Positions 17,618 to 25,750 of a DNA stretch of 64,000 nucleotides are shown here, in pieces. Source of the stretch: Cellvibrio sp. UBA7671 (GTDB taxonomy: Bacteria; Pseudomonadota; Gammaproteobacteria; Pseudomonadales; Cellvibrionaceae); contig DLHJ01000003.1 in NCBI GenBank assembly GCA_002483145.1, positions 248,001 to 312,000 of the forward strand. Direction: 5' to 3'. Below the pieces are notes generated by a model. The model ran no database searches. It saw only the letters and a list, made by a program, of their open reading frames with translations, and was not told the origin of the DNA. Within the stretch, counting starts at the first letter, position 1; every line of letters starts with the position of its first letter. Position numbers and translations under genes: made by a program.

Positions 17618-18736
17618 ATGTCAGATTTCGATCTCCATCAACTTGCCGCGAATATCAAACTTTGGGGGCGCGAACTCGGCTTCCAGCAAGTGGGTATTAC
17701 CGATATCGAACTGGGGGACGCCGAAACGCGCCTGCAAGAATGGCTTGCAAAGGGCTATCACGGCAGCATGGAATGGCTCGCCGCGCATGGCAATAAACGC
17801 TCGCGCCCGGCGGAACTGTTGCCCGGCACTGTCCGGGTGATTTCTGTGCGCATGGATTATTTACCGGGCGATACCCAGCAGATAAAAATCCTCAAAGACT
17901 CAACCAAAGCTTATATTTCACGTTATGCGCTAGGGCGCGATTACCACAAGCTGATCCGCAAACGCCTGAGCGTGCTCGCGCAAAAAATCGATTATGCACT
18001 GCCGGAGGACTATCCCCACAAAGGCCAAAACCGCGCCTTTGTCGATAGCGCCCCGGTCATGGAGCGCCCGCTCGCTGAAAAGGCCGGCTTGGGTTGGACG
18101 GGCAAACACACGCTGATCATTAACAGCAGTGTGGGTAGCTGGTTTTTCCTCGGCGAGATTTTTACCTTTGTCCCGCTGCCGATTGACCAACCCGAACAAA
18201 TCAATCAGTGCGGTGAATGCACAGCCTGCTTAAAAGTCTGCCCTACCGATGCCTTCCCGCGCCCCTATGAACTGGACGCGCGCCGTTGCATTTCTTATCT
18301 CACCATCGAAAACAAAGGCAGCATCCCCGAAGAGTTCCGCGAACCCATGGGCAACCGCGTATTCGGCTGCGACGACTGCCAAGCGATCTGCCCCTGGAAT
18401 AAATACGCGCAATTCACTGGCGAGACAGATTTTTTGCCGCGCCACGGTTTGGCCGATAGCGATTTGGTCGAACTGTTCAATTGGACAGAAGACGAGTTTT
18501 TAGCCAGAACCGAAGGCTCGGCGATCCGCCGGATTGGCTATGAGGGATGGCTAAGGAACTTGGCGGTGGGCTTGGGCAATGCTCCGAGTGAGGAGCGCAT
18601 CATGGCCTCATTAACCGAAAAAAGACGGACTGCGAGCCCATTAGTGCAGGAGCATATCGATTGGGCCTTAACGCAACAGGCCACGCCCAATCGCCGCCGT
18701 AAACGCAAGATCCAACAGTTACGCCCCTCAAATTGA
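17618..18736 (+). CDS. queG: Epoxyqueuosine reductase QueG
   Basis: QueG performs the last step of queuosine synthesis, reducing epoxyqueuosine in tRNA with a cobalamin cofactor and two [4Fe-4S] clusters. The 372-residue product contains CGECTACLKVCPTDAF and, further on, CDDCQAICPWN, the two cluster-binding segments. The ATG at 17618 is preferred over a TTG at 17549 and an ATG at 17588 because the protein then begins MSDFDLHQLAANIKLWG, matching the usual QueG N-terminus. In E. coli and Pseudomonas queG lies between orn and nnr. Here it keeps its orientation relative to both but is separated from each by accessory genes. Confidence 0.96.
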   Translation: MSDFDLHQLAANIKLWGRELGFQQVGITDIELGDAETRLQEWLAKGYHGSMEWLAAHGNKRSRPAELLPGTVRVISVRMDYLPGDTQQIKILKDSTKAYISRYALGRDYHKLIRKRLSVLAQKIDYALPEDYPHKGQNRAFVDSAPVMERPLAEKAGLGWTGKHTLIINSSVGSWFFLGEIFTFVPLPIDQPEQINQCGECTACLKVCPTDAFPRPYELDARRCISYLTIENKGSIPEEFREPMGNRVFGCDDCQAICPWNKYAQFTGETDFLPRHGLADSDLVELFNWTEDEFLARTEGSAIRRIGYEGWLRNLAVGLGNAPSEERIMASLTEKRRTASPLVQEHIDWALTQQATPNRRRKRKIQQLRPSN

Positions 18737-18983
18737 GCAAAACAATCACCAAAATAGCCATAAGTTTTCCCCATTCAGCTGTTTTTTTGGCGCACAAACG
18801 GGAATAATACGCACCCCTTCAAGAGCGCAGCCGTTAGAGCAGCGCCGTTACATAGAAATCGGTCAATCACTGCTCCCTGGAATTTTTCAGGTCAGCATTC
18901 GGGTGACATTGGCGACCGGAACTGTCCTGTTGAATTGTCCGTGCGGGTCAGGACATCAACCACAACGATAGGCTATTACTACT

Positions 18984-20435
18984 ATGAAACCACTTTCCGA
19001 TATAGGCTTAGTTGGCTTGGCTGTGATGGGTGAAAACCTCATCCTCAATATGGCTAGCAAAGGCTATACAGTTACCGCTTACAACCGCTCAGTTGAAAAA
19101 GTAGACAGCTTCATCGCTGGCCGCGCTGCAGGCAAAACCATTCGCGGCGCCCGCTCGATTGAAGAGCTGGTGCAGTCACTCGCCAAACCACGCAAAATTA
19201 TGCTGATGGTTAAAGCCGGTAAAGCAGTAGACGATTTCATCGAACAACTCATTCCGCATCTTGAAGCTGGCGATATCATCATCGACGGCGGCAACACCCA
19301 CTTCCCCGATACCGACCGTCGCACTGCTTACCTTGAAAGCAAAGGCCTGTTGTTTATCGGCACCGGCGTTTCTGGTGGTGAAGAAGGCGCATTGACTGGC
19401 CCATCGATTATGCCCGGCGGCTCACCGGCGGCATGGCCACACGTTAAAGACATTTTCCAAAATATCTCCGCCAAAGTTGCAGACAACAGCCCATGCTGTG
19501 ATTGGGTGGGTGAGAAAGGCGCAGGCCACTTTGTGAAAATGGTGCACAACGGTATTGAATACGGTGATATGCAATTGATTTGTGAAGCCTACCAAATCAT
19601 GAAAGAAGTGCTCGGCATGAGCACCGACGAAATGCACGATGTATTTGCCGAGTGGAACAAAGGAGAACTCGAAAGTTATTTGGTTGAAATTACCCGCGAC
19701 ATTCTCGGCTACAAAGAAAATGGCGAAGCCTTGGTTGAGAAGATCCTCGACACCGCTGGCCAAAAAGGTACCGGTAAGTGGACTGGAGTTATCGCACTGG
19801 ATTTAGGCGTGCCTCTCACCCTGATTTCTGAAGCGGTATTTGCACGCTGCTTGTCATCACAAAAAGACGAGCGCGTTCAAGCATCCAAACTAATCAGCGG
19901 CCCAGCGGTTAAATTTGACGGTGACAAACAAGCGTTCATCAATGATCTGCGCAATGCATTGTTCGCATCAAAAATTATTTCTTACACCCAGGGTTATTTG
20001 TTAATGCGCGAAGCTGGTAAAGAATACGGCTGGCATTTGAACTACGGTGGCATTGCCATGATGTGGCGCGGCGGCTGTATTATTCGCTCATCTTTCCTGA
20101 GCAATATCAAAGATGCTTTTGACAAGAATCCTGAATTGAACAACTTGTTGCTCGACGATTATTTCAGAAACACCGTAGAAGCAGCGCAAGCTGGCTGGCG
20201 TCGTGTTGCTGCAGCGGCGATTGTAAACGGCATCCCTGCTCCAACAATTACTTCTGCCCTGACCTACTTCGACGGCTATCGCACTGCCCGCTTGCCAGCA
20301 AACTTGCTGCAAGCACAACGCGATTACTTCGGCGCGCACACCTACGAGCGCACCGACAAACCACGCGGTGAGTTCTTCCACACCAACTGGACCGGCCGCG
20401 GCGGCCACACCTCATCATCGACTTACAACGTGTAA
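18984..20435 (+). CDS. gnd: 6-phosphogluconate dehydrogenase, decarboxylating
   Basis: This pentose-phosphate enzyme oxidises 6-phosphogluconate to ribulose 5-phosphate and CO2 with NADP. The 483-residue protein has the N-terminal nucleotide-binding GLAVMGENLILNMASKGY, the substrate-binding GVSGGEEGALTGPSIMPGG and the catalytic KMVHNGIEYGDMQL segment with Lys and His-Asn. The family length and the C-terminal helical domain are complete. A 247-bp leader without a gene precedes it and contains the 7-bp arms TGTCCTG (18923) and CAGGACA (18949). A strong terminator follows. Confidence 0.97.
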   Translation: MKPLSDIGLVGLAVMGENLILNMASKGYTVTAYNRSVEKVDSFIAGRAAGKTIRGARSIEELVQSLAKPRKIMLMVKAGKAVDDFIEQLIPHLEAGDIIIDGGNTHFPDTDRRTAYLESKGLLFIGTGVSGGEEGALTGPSIMPGGSPAAWPHVKDIFQNISAKVADNSPCCDWVGEKGAGHFVKMVHNGIEYGDMQLICEAYQIMKEVLGMSTDEMHDVFAEWNKGELESYLVEITRDILGYKENGEALVEKILDTAGQKGTGKWTGVIALDLGVPLTLISEAVFARCLSSQKDERVQASKLISGPAVKFDGDKQAFINDLRNALFASKIISYTQGYLLMREAGKEYGWHLNYGGIAMMWRGGCIIRSSFLSNIKDAFDKNPELNNLLLDDYFRNTVEAAQAGWRRVAAAAIVNGIPAPTITSALTYFDGYRTARLPANLLQAQRDYFGAHTYERTDKPRGEFFHTNWTGRGGHTSSSTYNV

Positions 20436-20463
20436 GTTTTTAGATGTGGTGAGAGAAAAACCA

Positions 20464-20496
20464 AAACCCGAATCAGAAATGGTTCGGGTTTTTTGT
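20464..20496 (+). terminator. Rho-independent terminator after gnd
   Basis: The arms AACCCGAA and TTCGGGTT enclose a short loop and are followed by TTTTGTTT. It ends the gnd transcript 30 bp after its stop codon. Confidence 0.9.
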
Positions 20497-20530
20497 TTAA
20501 CGTCATTAATTCAAATAACGAGGCTTAATC

Positions 20531-20956
20531 ATGCGTTCAATAATGATCTGTTTATTTGCAACACTACTGCTAGCAGGCTGTATGCAAACGGCTCCAACCA
20601 AAATTACACGCCATACAATTAACTCTTGGGAATCAGACATCGGTTACGCAGCAGTTGTCCAAACGGGAAACACTTACCACATCTCGGGGGTGACTTGCGG
20701 GGGCGCCAATTATCAGGAGGCGGTAAGTGTTTGCTATAAAGAACTTGGCGGAATTCTTGCCCGCTACCAGCTGACATCACAGAACGTGATTAAAGAAAAT
20801 ATTTATGCTTTGGATATTGAAGCACTGCAACAACAAATTCCTGAACGTAAAACGTTTTATGTAAATGGTCAATTTCCAGCGGCAACCTGGGTACAAGTTT
20901 CACGCCTTTATAGCCCTGAACACTTAATTGAAATTGAATTAATTGCAGTGAAATAA
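20531..20956 (+). CDS. RidA-family lipoprotein lacking the catalytic arginine
   Basis: The 141-residue protein has a lipoprotein signal with lipobox LLAGC (Cys17), followed by a Rid/YjgF domain. Family features include HISGVTCGG, YKELGGILARYQLTSQNVIK and the closing IEIELIAVK. In the active RidA deaminases the segment is FPARxxVEV; here it reads FPAATWVQV, so the Arg that binds the imine/enamine carboxylate is missing. It is therefore unlikely to be a 2-aminoacrylate deaminase and is membrane-anchored rather than cytoplasmic, which is unusual for the family. GAGG at about 20520 precedes the ATG. The frameshifted fosA-like gene begins 3 bases after its stop. Confidence 0.8.
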   Translation: MRSIMICLFATLLLAGCMQTAPTKITRHTINSWESDIGYAAVVQTGNTYHISGVTCGGANYQEAVSVCYKELGGILARYQLTSQNVIKENIYALDIEALQQQIPERKTFYVNGQFPAATWVQVSRLYSPEHLIEIELIAVK

Positions 20957-20959
20957 ATC

Positions 20960-21357
20960 ATGCTACGCGGCTTAAATCACATCACTATTGCAGTCGGCGA
21001 CCTTGATACCTCTTTTGATTTTTACATCCAGCTATTGGGTTTTAAACCCCTCGCCCGTTGGGATGCAGGCGCTTATTTAAGTTTGGGGATTTATGGCTCT
21101 GTTTATCTTGCGATACAGCAATCCCCAGCCAGGACTATTCGCATATTGCGCTCGACTGCGCAGAAGATAAATTCAATCTAATCGCCGCGCAATTACGTGA
21201 AGCTAAAGTGGTTGAATGGAAGCAAAACACCAGCGAAGGTGATTCTTTGTATTTCCTTGATCCCGACGGACATAAATTGGAAATTCACTGTGGGAATTTG
21301 CAAACCCGTTTGGACTCATTGAAAGAAAGCCCCTACAAAGGGTTGGTGTGGTTTTAA
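20960..21357 (+). pseudogene. FosA-like glyoxalase/VOC gene with a -1 frameshift
   Basis: The first frame (20960-21088) encodes MLRGLNHITIAVGDL through LARWDAGAYLSLG. The matching continuation DLWLCLS, YSHIAL, VEWKQNTSEGDSLYFLDPDG and KLEIHCG lies in another frame up to the TAA at 21355-21357. Adding one G to the GGGG run at 21085-21088 restores a continuous 132-residue protein of the fosfomycin glutathione/thiol transferase type (VOC fold). The metal ligands expected for FosA (His near residue 7, a His in YSHIAL, Glu in LEIHC) are all present across the two frames. As written, the product would stop after 73 residues. Either a one-base homopolymer error or a genuine inactivating deletion explains it. 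Fosfomycin activity itself is inferred from similarity. Confidence 0.85.
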
Positions 21358-21480
21358 CCGTCATTCCTCTTTTTGATAAAAACTAATCCAGCTGTCGAAT
21401 TATCTTTGGCTCAATCGACTAGTAATGAAACTTGCGATTTAGCAAGCTTGATAAATATCATCAGACTTTAGGAGACTCCA

Positions 21481-21696
21481 ATGTCCAACACTGAAAAAGT
21501 AAAAGGCCCTGCATCCTATTTCCCGGCCATCGAAGCCAAATATGGCCATCCGATTGAACATTGGTTCAAGCTACTTTCTGCGCAAAAGCAGATGAAACAC
21601 ATGGAGATGGTTAATTGGCTGAAGCAGGAACACGAGCTGGGGCATGGCCACGCCAATGCGTTGGTGGCTTATTTTCGGGATAAGGAAAAGTTGTAG
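21481..21696 (+). CDS. DUF4287 small protein
   Basis: The 71-residue cytoplasmic protein has the DUF4287 layout: ASYFPAIEAKYG at the front and VNWLKQEHELGHGHANALVAYFR at the back, a helix-rich module also found fused to DUF5655 proteins. Its biochemical role is unknown. AGGAG precedes the start (21470-21474). An inverted pair of REP-like elements begins at its stop codon. Confidence 0.85.
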   Translation: MSNTEKVKGPASYFPAIEAKYGHPIEHWFKLLSAQKQMKHMEMVNWLKQEHELGHGHANALVAYFRDKEKL

Positions 21697-21855
21697 TCGT
21701 AGGTTGCTGGTGAGCTTGCGAACCGCAACACTCACCATCACAAACGGCACATTGTTGTATTTGCACGAAAGATTAACAGCACACGAATTGGGTATTGGTG
21801 GTTGCGGGCATATGGTCATGTTGCGGTTCGTTCCTCACCGGCAACCTACAGTCGC
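21697..21855. repeat. Inverted pair of REP-like hairpin elements
   Basis: The unit at 21697-21730 contains GTAGGTTGCTGGTGAG and CGAACCGCAACA. The unit at 21819-21855 contains the reverse complement of both halves, TGTTGCGGTTCG and CTCACCGGCAACCTAC. Each arm can also fold on itself, giving a BIME-like arrangement around an 88-bp centre with no gene. No transposase of the RAYT type lies in the window. Confidence 0.75.
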
Positions 21856-21890
21856 AATAAATAATTAATCGAAAACTTTAAAGGAATACC

Positions 21891-22490
21891 ATGAACAACC
21901 CCTGGCTTTACGAAACCACATTAAAAGGTGATCTCGTCACCCTCGCTCCACTAAATCGTGAGCATGCCGATGCATTACTCGCAGCAGCCAGCGATGGCGA
22001 ATTATGGAACTTGTGGTTCACATCCGTTCCCAGCAGCAACTCTATTGGTGCTTATCTTGATCAAGCGTTTAAAGATCAGAGTGACGGCCGCGCGTTGGTA
22101 TTTGTGGTGATTGATAATGCCACACAAAAAATTATCGGCAGTACGCGCTATTGCAATGCAGATACACTGAATCAGCGTGTGGAGATTGGTTATACCTGGT
22201 ATGCAAAATCGTTTCAAAGAACCGGTATCAATACTGAGTGCAAATATTTGCTGCTAACTCATGCATTTGAAACGCTCGATGCAATTGCCGTTGAATTTCG
22301 CACTCACTGGCACAATCACGCATCGCGCGCAGCGATTGCGCGGCTGGGCGCCAAGCAGGATGGGATTTTACGCAACCACCAGAAGAATGCGGAAGGCGTT
22401 TATCGGGATACAGTAGTGTTCTCGATTATTGATCAGGAATGGCCTTGCGTTAAAAAGAATATGGAATACCAAATAAGTCGTTATAGCTAG
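21891..22490 (+). CDS. GNAT-family N-acetyltransferase (RimJ/RimL-like)
   Basis: The 199-residue protein has the Acetyltransf_3 layout. It starts with GDLVTLAPLNREHADALLAA, continues with IGSTRYCNADTLNQRVEIGYTW (beta strands 3-4) and carries FQRTGINTECKYLLLTHAFE as the acetyl-CoA region. It ends with NHASRAAIARLGAKQDGILRN. The substrate may be a protein N-terminus or a small amine; nothing in the context decides this. AAGGAA sits just upstream of the ATG. A bidirectional terminator separates it from nitH. Confidence 0.85.
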   Translation: MNNPWLYETTLKGDLVTLAPLNREHADALLAAASDGELWNLWFTSVPSSNSIGAYLDQAFKDQSDGRALVFVVIDNATQKIIGSTRYCNADTLNQRVEIGYTWYAKSFQRTGINTECKYLLLTHAFETLDAIAVEFRTHWHNHASRAAIARLGAKQDGILRNHQKNAEGVYRDTVVFSIIDQEWPCVKKNMEYQISRYS

Positions 22491-22527
22491 CTTTTGCTGT
22501 TTAACAATTACGGCAGAAACACCGAGC

Positions 22528-22561
22528 AAAAAAATCCGAACCAGCAATGATTCGGATTTTT
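22528..22561. terminator. Bidirectional terminator between the GNAT gene and nitH
   Basis: AAAAAAATCCGAA and TTCGGATTTTT form a stem that has a T-run on either strand, so it can end both the plus-strand GNAT transcript and the minus-strand nit operon. Confidence 0.85.
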
Positions 22562-22579
22562 CTGGGATTTCACTAAAAT

Positions 22580-23857
22580 TCACGCACTGACTTTCATGTC
22601 CTTATGTTGCATAACCATAACTTCACTCAAATATTCTGCATCGCGCCCGACCTGATAAAAACGGCCTGAGCCCCAGGTGTGCATCCAGTTCAAACCGATA
22701 AAATACAAGCCAGCTGTATCAGTGACACCGCGTTTTTGTTTGGGGTGACCCGATTCATCAAAGACCGGCAGATTAATCCAATCAAAACGCATTGCGAAAC
22801 CGGTAGACCATACCACTGAGTTAATACCGGATGATGCAAGTTCAAGTTCGGTCACGATATCTGGTAAATAGTCGCTGTGGACATTGTCGTCCTCAGGAGC
22901 CGCAATGCCATTTTTCTGAATATATTCTTCAATACTTTTTACGATACGCGCAGCGACTTGATCAGCGTAATCCAGATTTTGTTTTAAATCGTCTTTAAAA
23001 AATAAGCGCTCACCATCGGTGTCTTTTAACACGCCGTACAGTTTCATGCCTTGCTCGGCAAAAATACGCAGATTCAAATCGCGGCCACCATCGCGACCAG
23101 TGACGTAGTGATTGGTGGAGTGAACTGCATTTTTTCCATCGGGATGGGTTTCCAATGTGGTGGTGTAATAGCCCATATCGTCTAGCCAATTCACCACATC
23201 CCTGCCGCGATAGCGACGGTTGACGCGCGGCGCTGGGCCAACGCACAAATGCACCTTGCGCCCAGCCAAATGCAAATCTTCAGCGATTTGGCAGCCCGAT
23301 TGACCAGTGCCCACTACCATCACTTCACCCGGTGGAAGTTGGGCGGGGTTTTTATAAAAATTGGAATGCACATGCGCGATATGTGCTGGCATTTTTTTGG
23401 CGAGTGTAGGAATACGCGGCTCGTGATAACTGCCGCAAGCGATTACCACCTGATTGGCAGTGTAAATAGTGTCAGCCGTAACAAGGGTAAACAATTCGCC
23501 ATTTTTACTGAGCGAGATAACCGGGCTGTTAAAAATAATCTGTGGATTGAAAAAAGCGCGATAGCTTTCCAAATAGTCCACGATTTCGTCCTTTACCATA
23601 AATCCATCCGGATCATTTCCCCGATAGGGAAATCCCGGCAACTGGCATTGCCAATTGGGTGTGACCAGACAAAAGGTATCCCAGCGCTGGTTGCGCCAGT
23701 TATCGGCAACCTGGCTGGATTTTTCCAAAATAATATTGTCGATTCCCTGCTGTGAGAGACAGTAGCTCATGGACAGCCCCGCCTGCCCAGCACCTATAAC
23801 AATCGCGCTGTGATGTTTGCGCAGTGGGGATGAGTGAATATTTGCTGCCATGTTCAT
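22580..23857 (-). CDS. nitH: Nit1C cluster flavin-dependent oxidoreductase NitH (MSMEG_0569 family)
   Basis: The 425-residue flavoprotein monooxygenase-like enzyme has two dinucleotide-binding motifs: VIGAGQAGLSMSY near residue 21 for FAD and VMVVGTGQSGCQIAEDL near residue 182 for NAD(P)H. NWRNQRWDTFCLVTP is typical of the family found only in nitrilase clusters. It is the last gene of the minus-strand nit operon, 21 bp after nitG. Family knowledge places it in Nit1C, which in pseudomonads supports growth on cyanide as a nitrogen source; its own reaction is not known. The start may be the ATG at 23857 or 23851. Confidence 0.9.
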   Translation of the reverse strand: MNMAANIHSSPLRKHHSAIVIGAGQAGLSMSYCLSQQGIDNIILEKSSQVADNWRNQRWDTFCLVTPNWQCQLPGFPYRGNDPDGFMVKDEIVDYLESYRAFFNPQIIFNSPVISLSKNGELFTLVTADTIYTANQVVIACGSYHEPRIPTLAKKMPAHIAHVHSNFYKNPAQLPPGEVMVVGTGQSGCQIAEDLHLAGRKVHLCVGPAPRVNRRYRGRDVVNWLDDMGYYTTTLETHPDGKNAVHSTNHYVTGRDGGRDLNLRIFAEQGMKLYGVLKDTDGERLFFKDDLKQNLDYADQVAARIVKSIEEYIQKNGIAAPEDDNVHSDYLPDIVTELELASSGINSVVWSTGFAMRFDWINLPVFDESGHPKQKRGVTDTAGLYFIGLNWMHTWGSGRFYQVGRDAEYLSEVMVMQHKDMKVSA

Positions 23858-23878
23858 ACTATTTCCTATAACAATAAT

Positions 23879-24166
23879 TTAATTAACGTGCGAGACGCGT
23901 ACATCGCCAGCAATTTCTTGCTCGCGTAAAAATTGCAATTTGCACTGGATTCTTTCCAGCTCACCGCTGGCGGCAGTGCAGTAATAACCAAAGCGTTGAT
24001 ACACTCGCTCGGAAGCGGCGTTGAGCGCAGCCTGAATGCGCTCATCAAATTCGCGCTGACTGTATTCGCTGCCCGCCGTTAAATGTTCACGCACTATGGT
24101 GGAGGGCGAGTAGTAAGTGACTTTATCGCCGTCGGGCCAGATCACATTAAAATTAACCGAGGGCAT
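23879..24166 (-). CDS. nitG: Nit1C small protein NitG (MSMEG_0570 family)
   Basis: The 95-residue protein begins VNFNVIWPDGDKVTYYSPSTIV and continues with EHLTAGSEYSQREFDERIQAAL, the layout of the MSMEG_0570 nitrogen-starvation family, which occurs almost only beside nitrilase-cluster genes. It is soluble and has no catalytic motif I can name. Its start overlaps the end of nitF by 14 bases and has an excellent GGGAGG ribosome-binding site, indicating coupled translation. Confidence 0.88.
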   Translation of the reverse strand: MPSVNFNVIWPDGDKVTYYSPSTIVREHLTAGSEYSQREFDERIQAALNAASERVYQRFGYYCTAASGELERIQCKLQFLREQEIAGDVRVSHVN

Positions 24167-25202
24167 GCTTGCCTCCCATGGCGGTCAGTGGTTGTTGGTT
24201 AACATTCCAAAATTCGGCGGTGGCGCCGAGGTAGTCGAGCTGAATTTTTCCATCGCTGGTGAAGCTCCCAATAGGCGCACAACTTAAATGTGAGTGCTGA
24301 AAATAATTCAGCAGAGCCGATACTTTTTCTGGTTCCACCGCGAGCAAAAAACCAAAGCTTTGAAAAGCGCGCAGCCAACGCAACAAATTCCCTTCAGGGC
24401 GCGGGATTGCACTTAAATCCAACAGGGCACCGCAACCGGTTAATTCCAACATCATGATCAAGGTGCCAAGCAAACCACCGTTGCTAATATCTTTTGCAGC
24501 AACGGCTAAATCCGCCTCTGCCAATTCCGCCGGTACATTCCACTGCGCGCGAATCTGTTCCGGTGTTTTACCTTGCACGCAACCCCAGTAGGGCAAATCG
24601 CCATGCCAACTGCCGGTTAAATCCGTCAACATAAATAAACGCTGACCGGGTTTGATGTGATGACAGGACAACAATGTTTTCGCCTGCCCGGTAATCGCCA
24701 CCGCCAGATGCGGCGTAAAACCCGGCTGAATACTGCTATGTCCGCCCGCAAAATGAATTCCAAAAATATCGCAGGCGCGCTTCATGTGTTTTAATAAAAT
24801 TGCGCTGGCTTCTTCATCGCTATGCCAATAAGCATTGACGATTGCGGTTGGCCTGCCGCCCATTGCGGCTATATCGCTGATATTGACCATCACCGACGAC
24901 CAACCTGCTGCACGCGGATCATTGCGCACAAAATCCGGCAACATGCCTTCCATCGCCAACAGCTGAAAACCTTCTGCATTTTTAAATGCAGCGCAATCAT
25001 CACCCGGCATTGCATAGCGTTGCTCAAGCGATAAATCGGTTTGGTCGCTGCAAAAACTGGCAGCCAATTTGATCGCCGTTTTTGCAGCAATTTCAGGTAG
25101 TGCGCGTAACTCATTGCACAGCGAATCCAATTCACTTTGTTGGTGATGCCCCCAACTGCTGCACACGGATTTTTTGTTTTTGACGGTTGCAAGGCTATTC
25201 AT
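24153..25202 (-). CDS. nitF: Nit1C AIR-synthase-like protein NitF (Sll0787 family)
   Basis: The protein of about 349 residues has the PurM/SelD/ThiL-type ATP-binding fold: GDDCAAFKNAEGFQLLAMEGM (acidic phosphate-site segment), VNISDIAAMGGRPTAIVNAYW and AVAAKDISNGGLLGTLIMMLE. Family members bind ATP and phosphorylate or activate small substrates; the substrate of the nitrilase-cluster branch is unknown. GAGGTG sits before an ATGGTGATG run; the ATG at 25202 gives normal spacing, with 25211 as an alternative. It overlaps or directly follows nitE and overlaps nitG. Confidence 0.88.
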   Translation of the reverse strand: MNSLATVKNKKSVCSSWGHHQQSELDSLCNELRALPEIAAKTAIKLAASFCSDQTDLSLEQRYAMPGDDCAAFKNAEGFQLLAMEGMLPDFVRNDPRAAGWSSVMVNISDIAAMGGRPTAIVNAYWHSDEEASAILLKHMKRACDIFGIHFAGGHSSIQPGFTPHLAVAITGQAKTLLSCHHIKPGQRLFMLTDLTGSWHGDLPYWGCVQGKTPEQIRAQWNVPAELAEADLAVAAKDISNGGLLGTLIMMLELTGCGALLDLSAIPRPEGNLLRWLRAFQSFGFLLAVEPEKVSALLNYFQHSHLSCAPIGSFTSDGKIQLDYLGATAEFWNVNQQPLTAMGGKHALG

Positions 25203-25207
25203 CACCA

Positions 25208-25750
25208 TCACCTCAAATGCCTTGGCATAAACGGATAGTGTTCCAACTCTGCCTGCATACGCACATGAGGCCGACCCGCAACCTCAATAGTGCCCAAGGT
25301 TTGCCAATGCACTGAGCGAAAATAAGTTTCATTTTGTGGCTGCACGTTGGCGAGAAAACGTGTGCAACCTGAATCTTTTGCGCGCGAGACAGCTTCATTA
25401 ATCAAGGCTTTGCCGATGGATTGATGACCGCGATACGCGCGTGCAACACACAAGCGGCCGCCAAACCAGAGATTGTCGTGTTCATCATCGACTTGATAAA
25501 TACGCACCGCGCCCACTACGTCGTCGGCTACTGCACAATTAGTCGCGAGTGCAACAATAGCGATAGCGCGAAAGTCCTGTCCGTCTTGTTCATTGTCCGG
25601 CAGGATCTGTTGCTCCTGCGCGAACACCGATTTACGCAGTGCAAAATACCGCTGCTTTTCCCATGAGCTTTCAGCCACTTTTACTTGAATATGTTGCGAG
25701 CGGAAATCGGTAAACTGTTGATCATCAAACGCATACTGGAGCCGGGCCAT
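25208..25750 (-). CDS. nitE: Nit1C GNAT acetyltransferase NitE (MSMEG_0567/Sll0786 family)
   Basis: The 180-residue GNAT domain has the acetyl-CoA loop ARAYRGHQSIGKALINEAVSRA and a leading EKQRYFALRKSVFAQEQQIL. An AGGAGGT ribosome-binding site 6-8 bases before the ATG at 25750 fixes the start, so the longer reading from 25840 is rejected. The start lies 26 bases inside nitD, which implies translational coupling. In Nit1C the acetyltransferase, nitrilase, radical SAM enzyme and AIR-synthase-like protein always travel together, but the molecule acetylated is unknown. Confidence 0.88.
   Translation of the reverse strand: MARLQYAFDDQQFTDFRSQHIQVKVAESSWEKQRYFALRKSVFAQEQQILPDNEQDGQDFRAIAIVALATNCAVADDVVGAVRIYQVDDEHDNLWFGGRLCVARAYRGHQSIGKALINEAVSRAKDSGCTRFLANVQPQNETYFRSVHWQTLGTIEVAGRPHVRMQAELEHYPFMPRHLR

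Noticed and set aside
18737-18983. Possible tRNA or small RNA between queG and gnd
   Set aside because: E. coli has tRNA-Gly genes near here, but no cloverleaf can be folded; only the TGTCCTG/CAGGACA arms are seen, which is not enough for an RNA gene.
21085-21088. Programmed frameshift in the fosA-like gene
   Set aside because: There is no heptamer slippery sequence, stimulatory stem or internal Shine-Dalgarno; a missing base is simpler.
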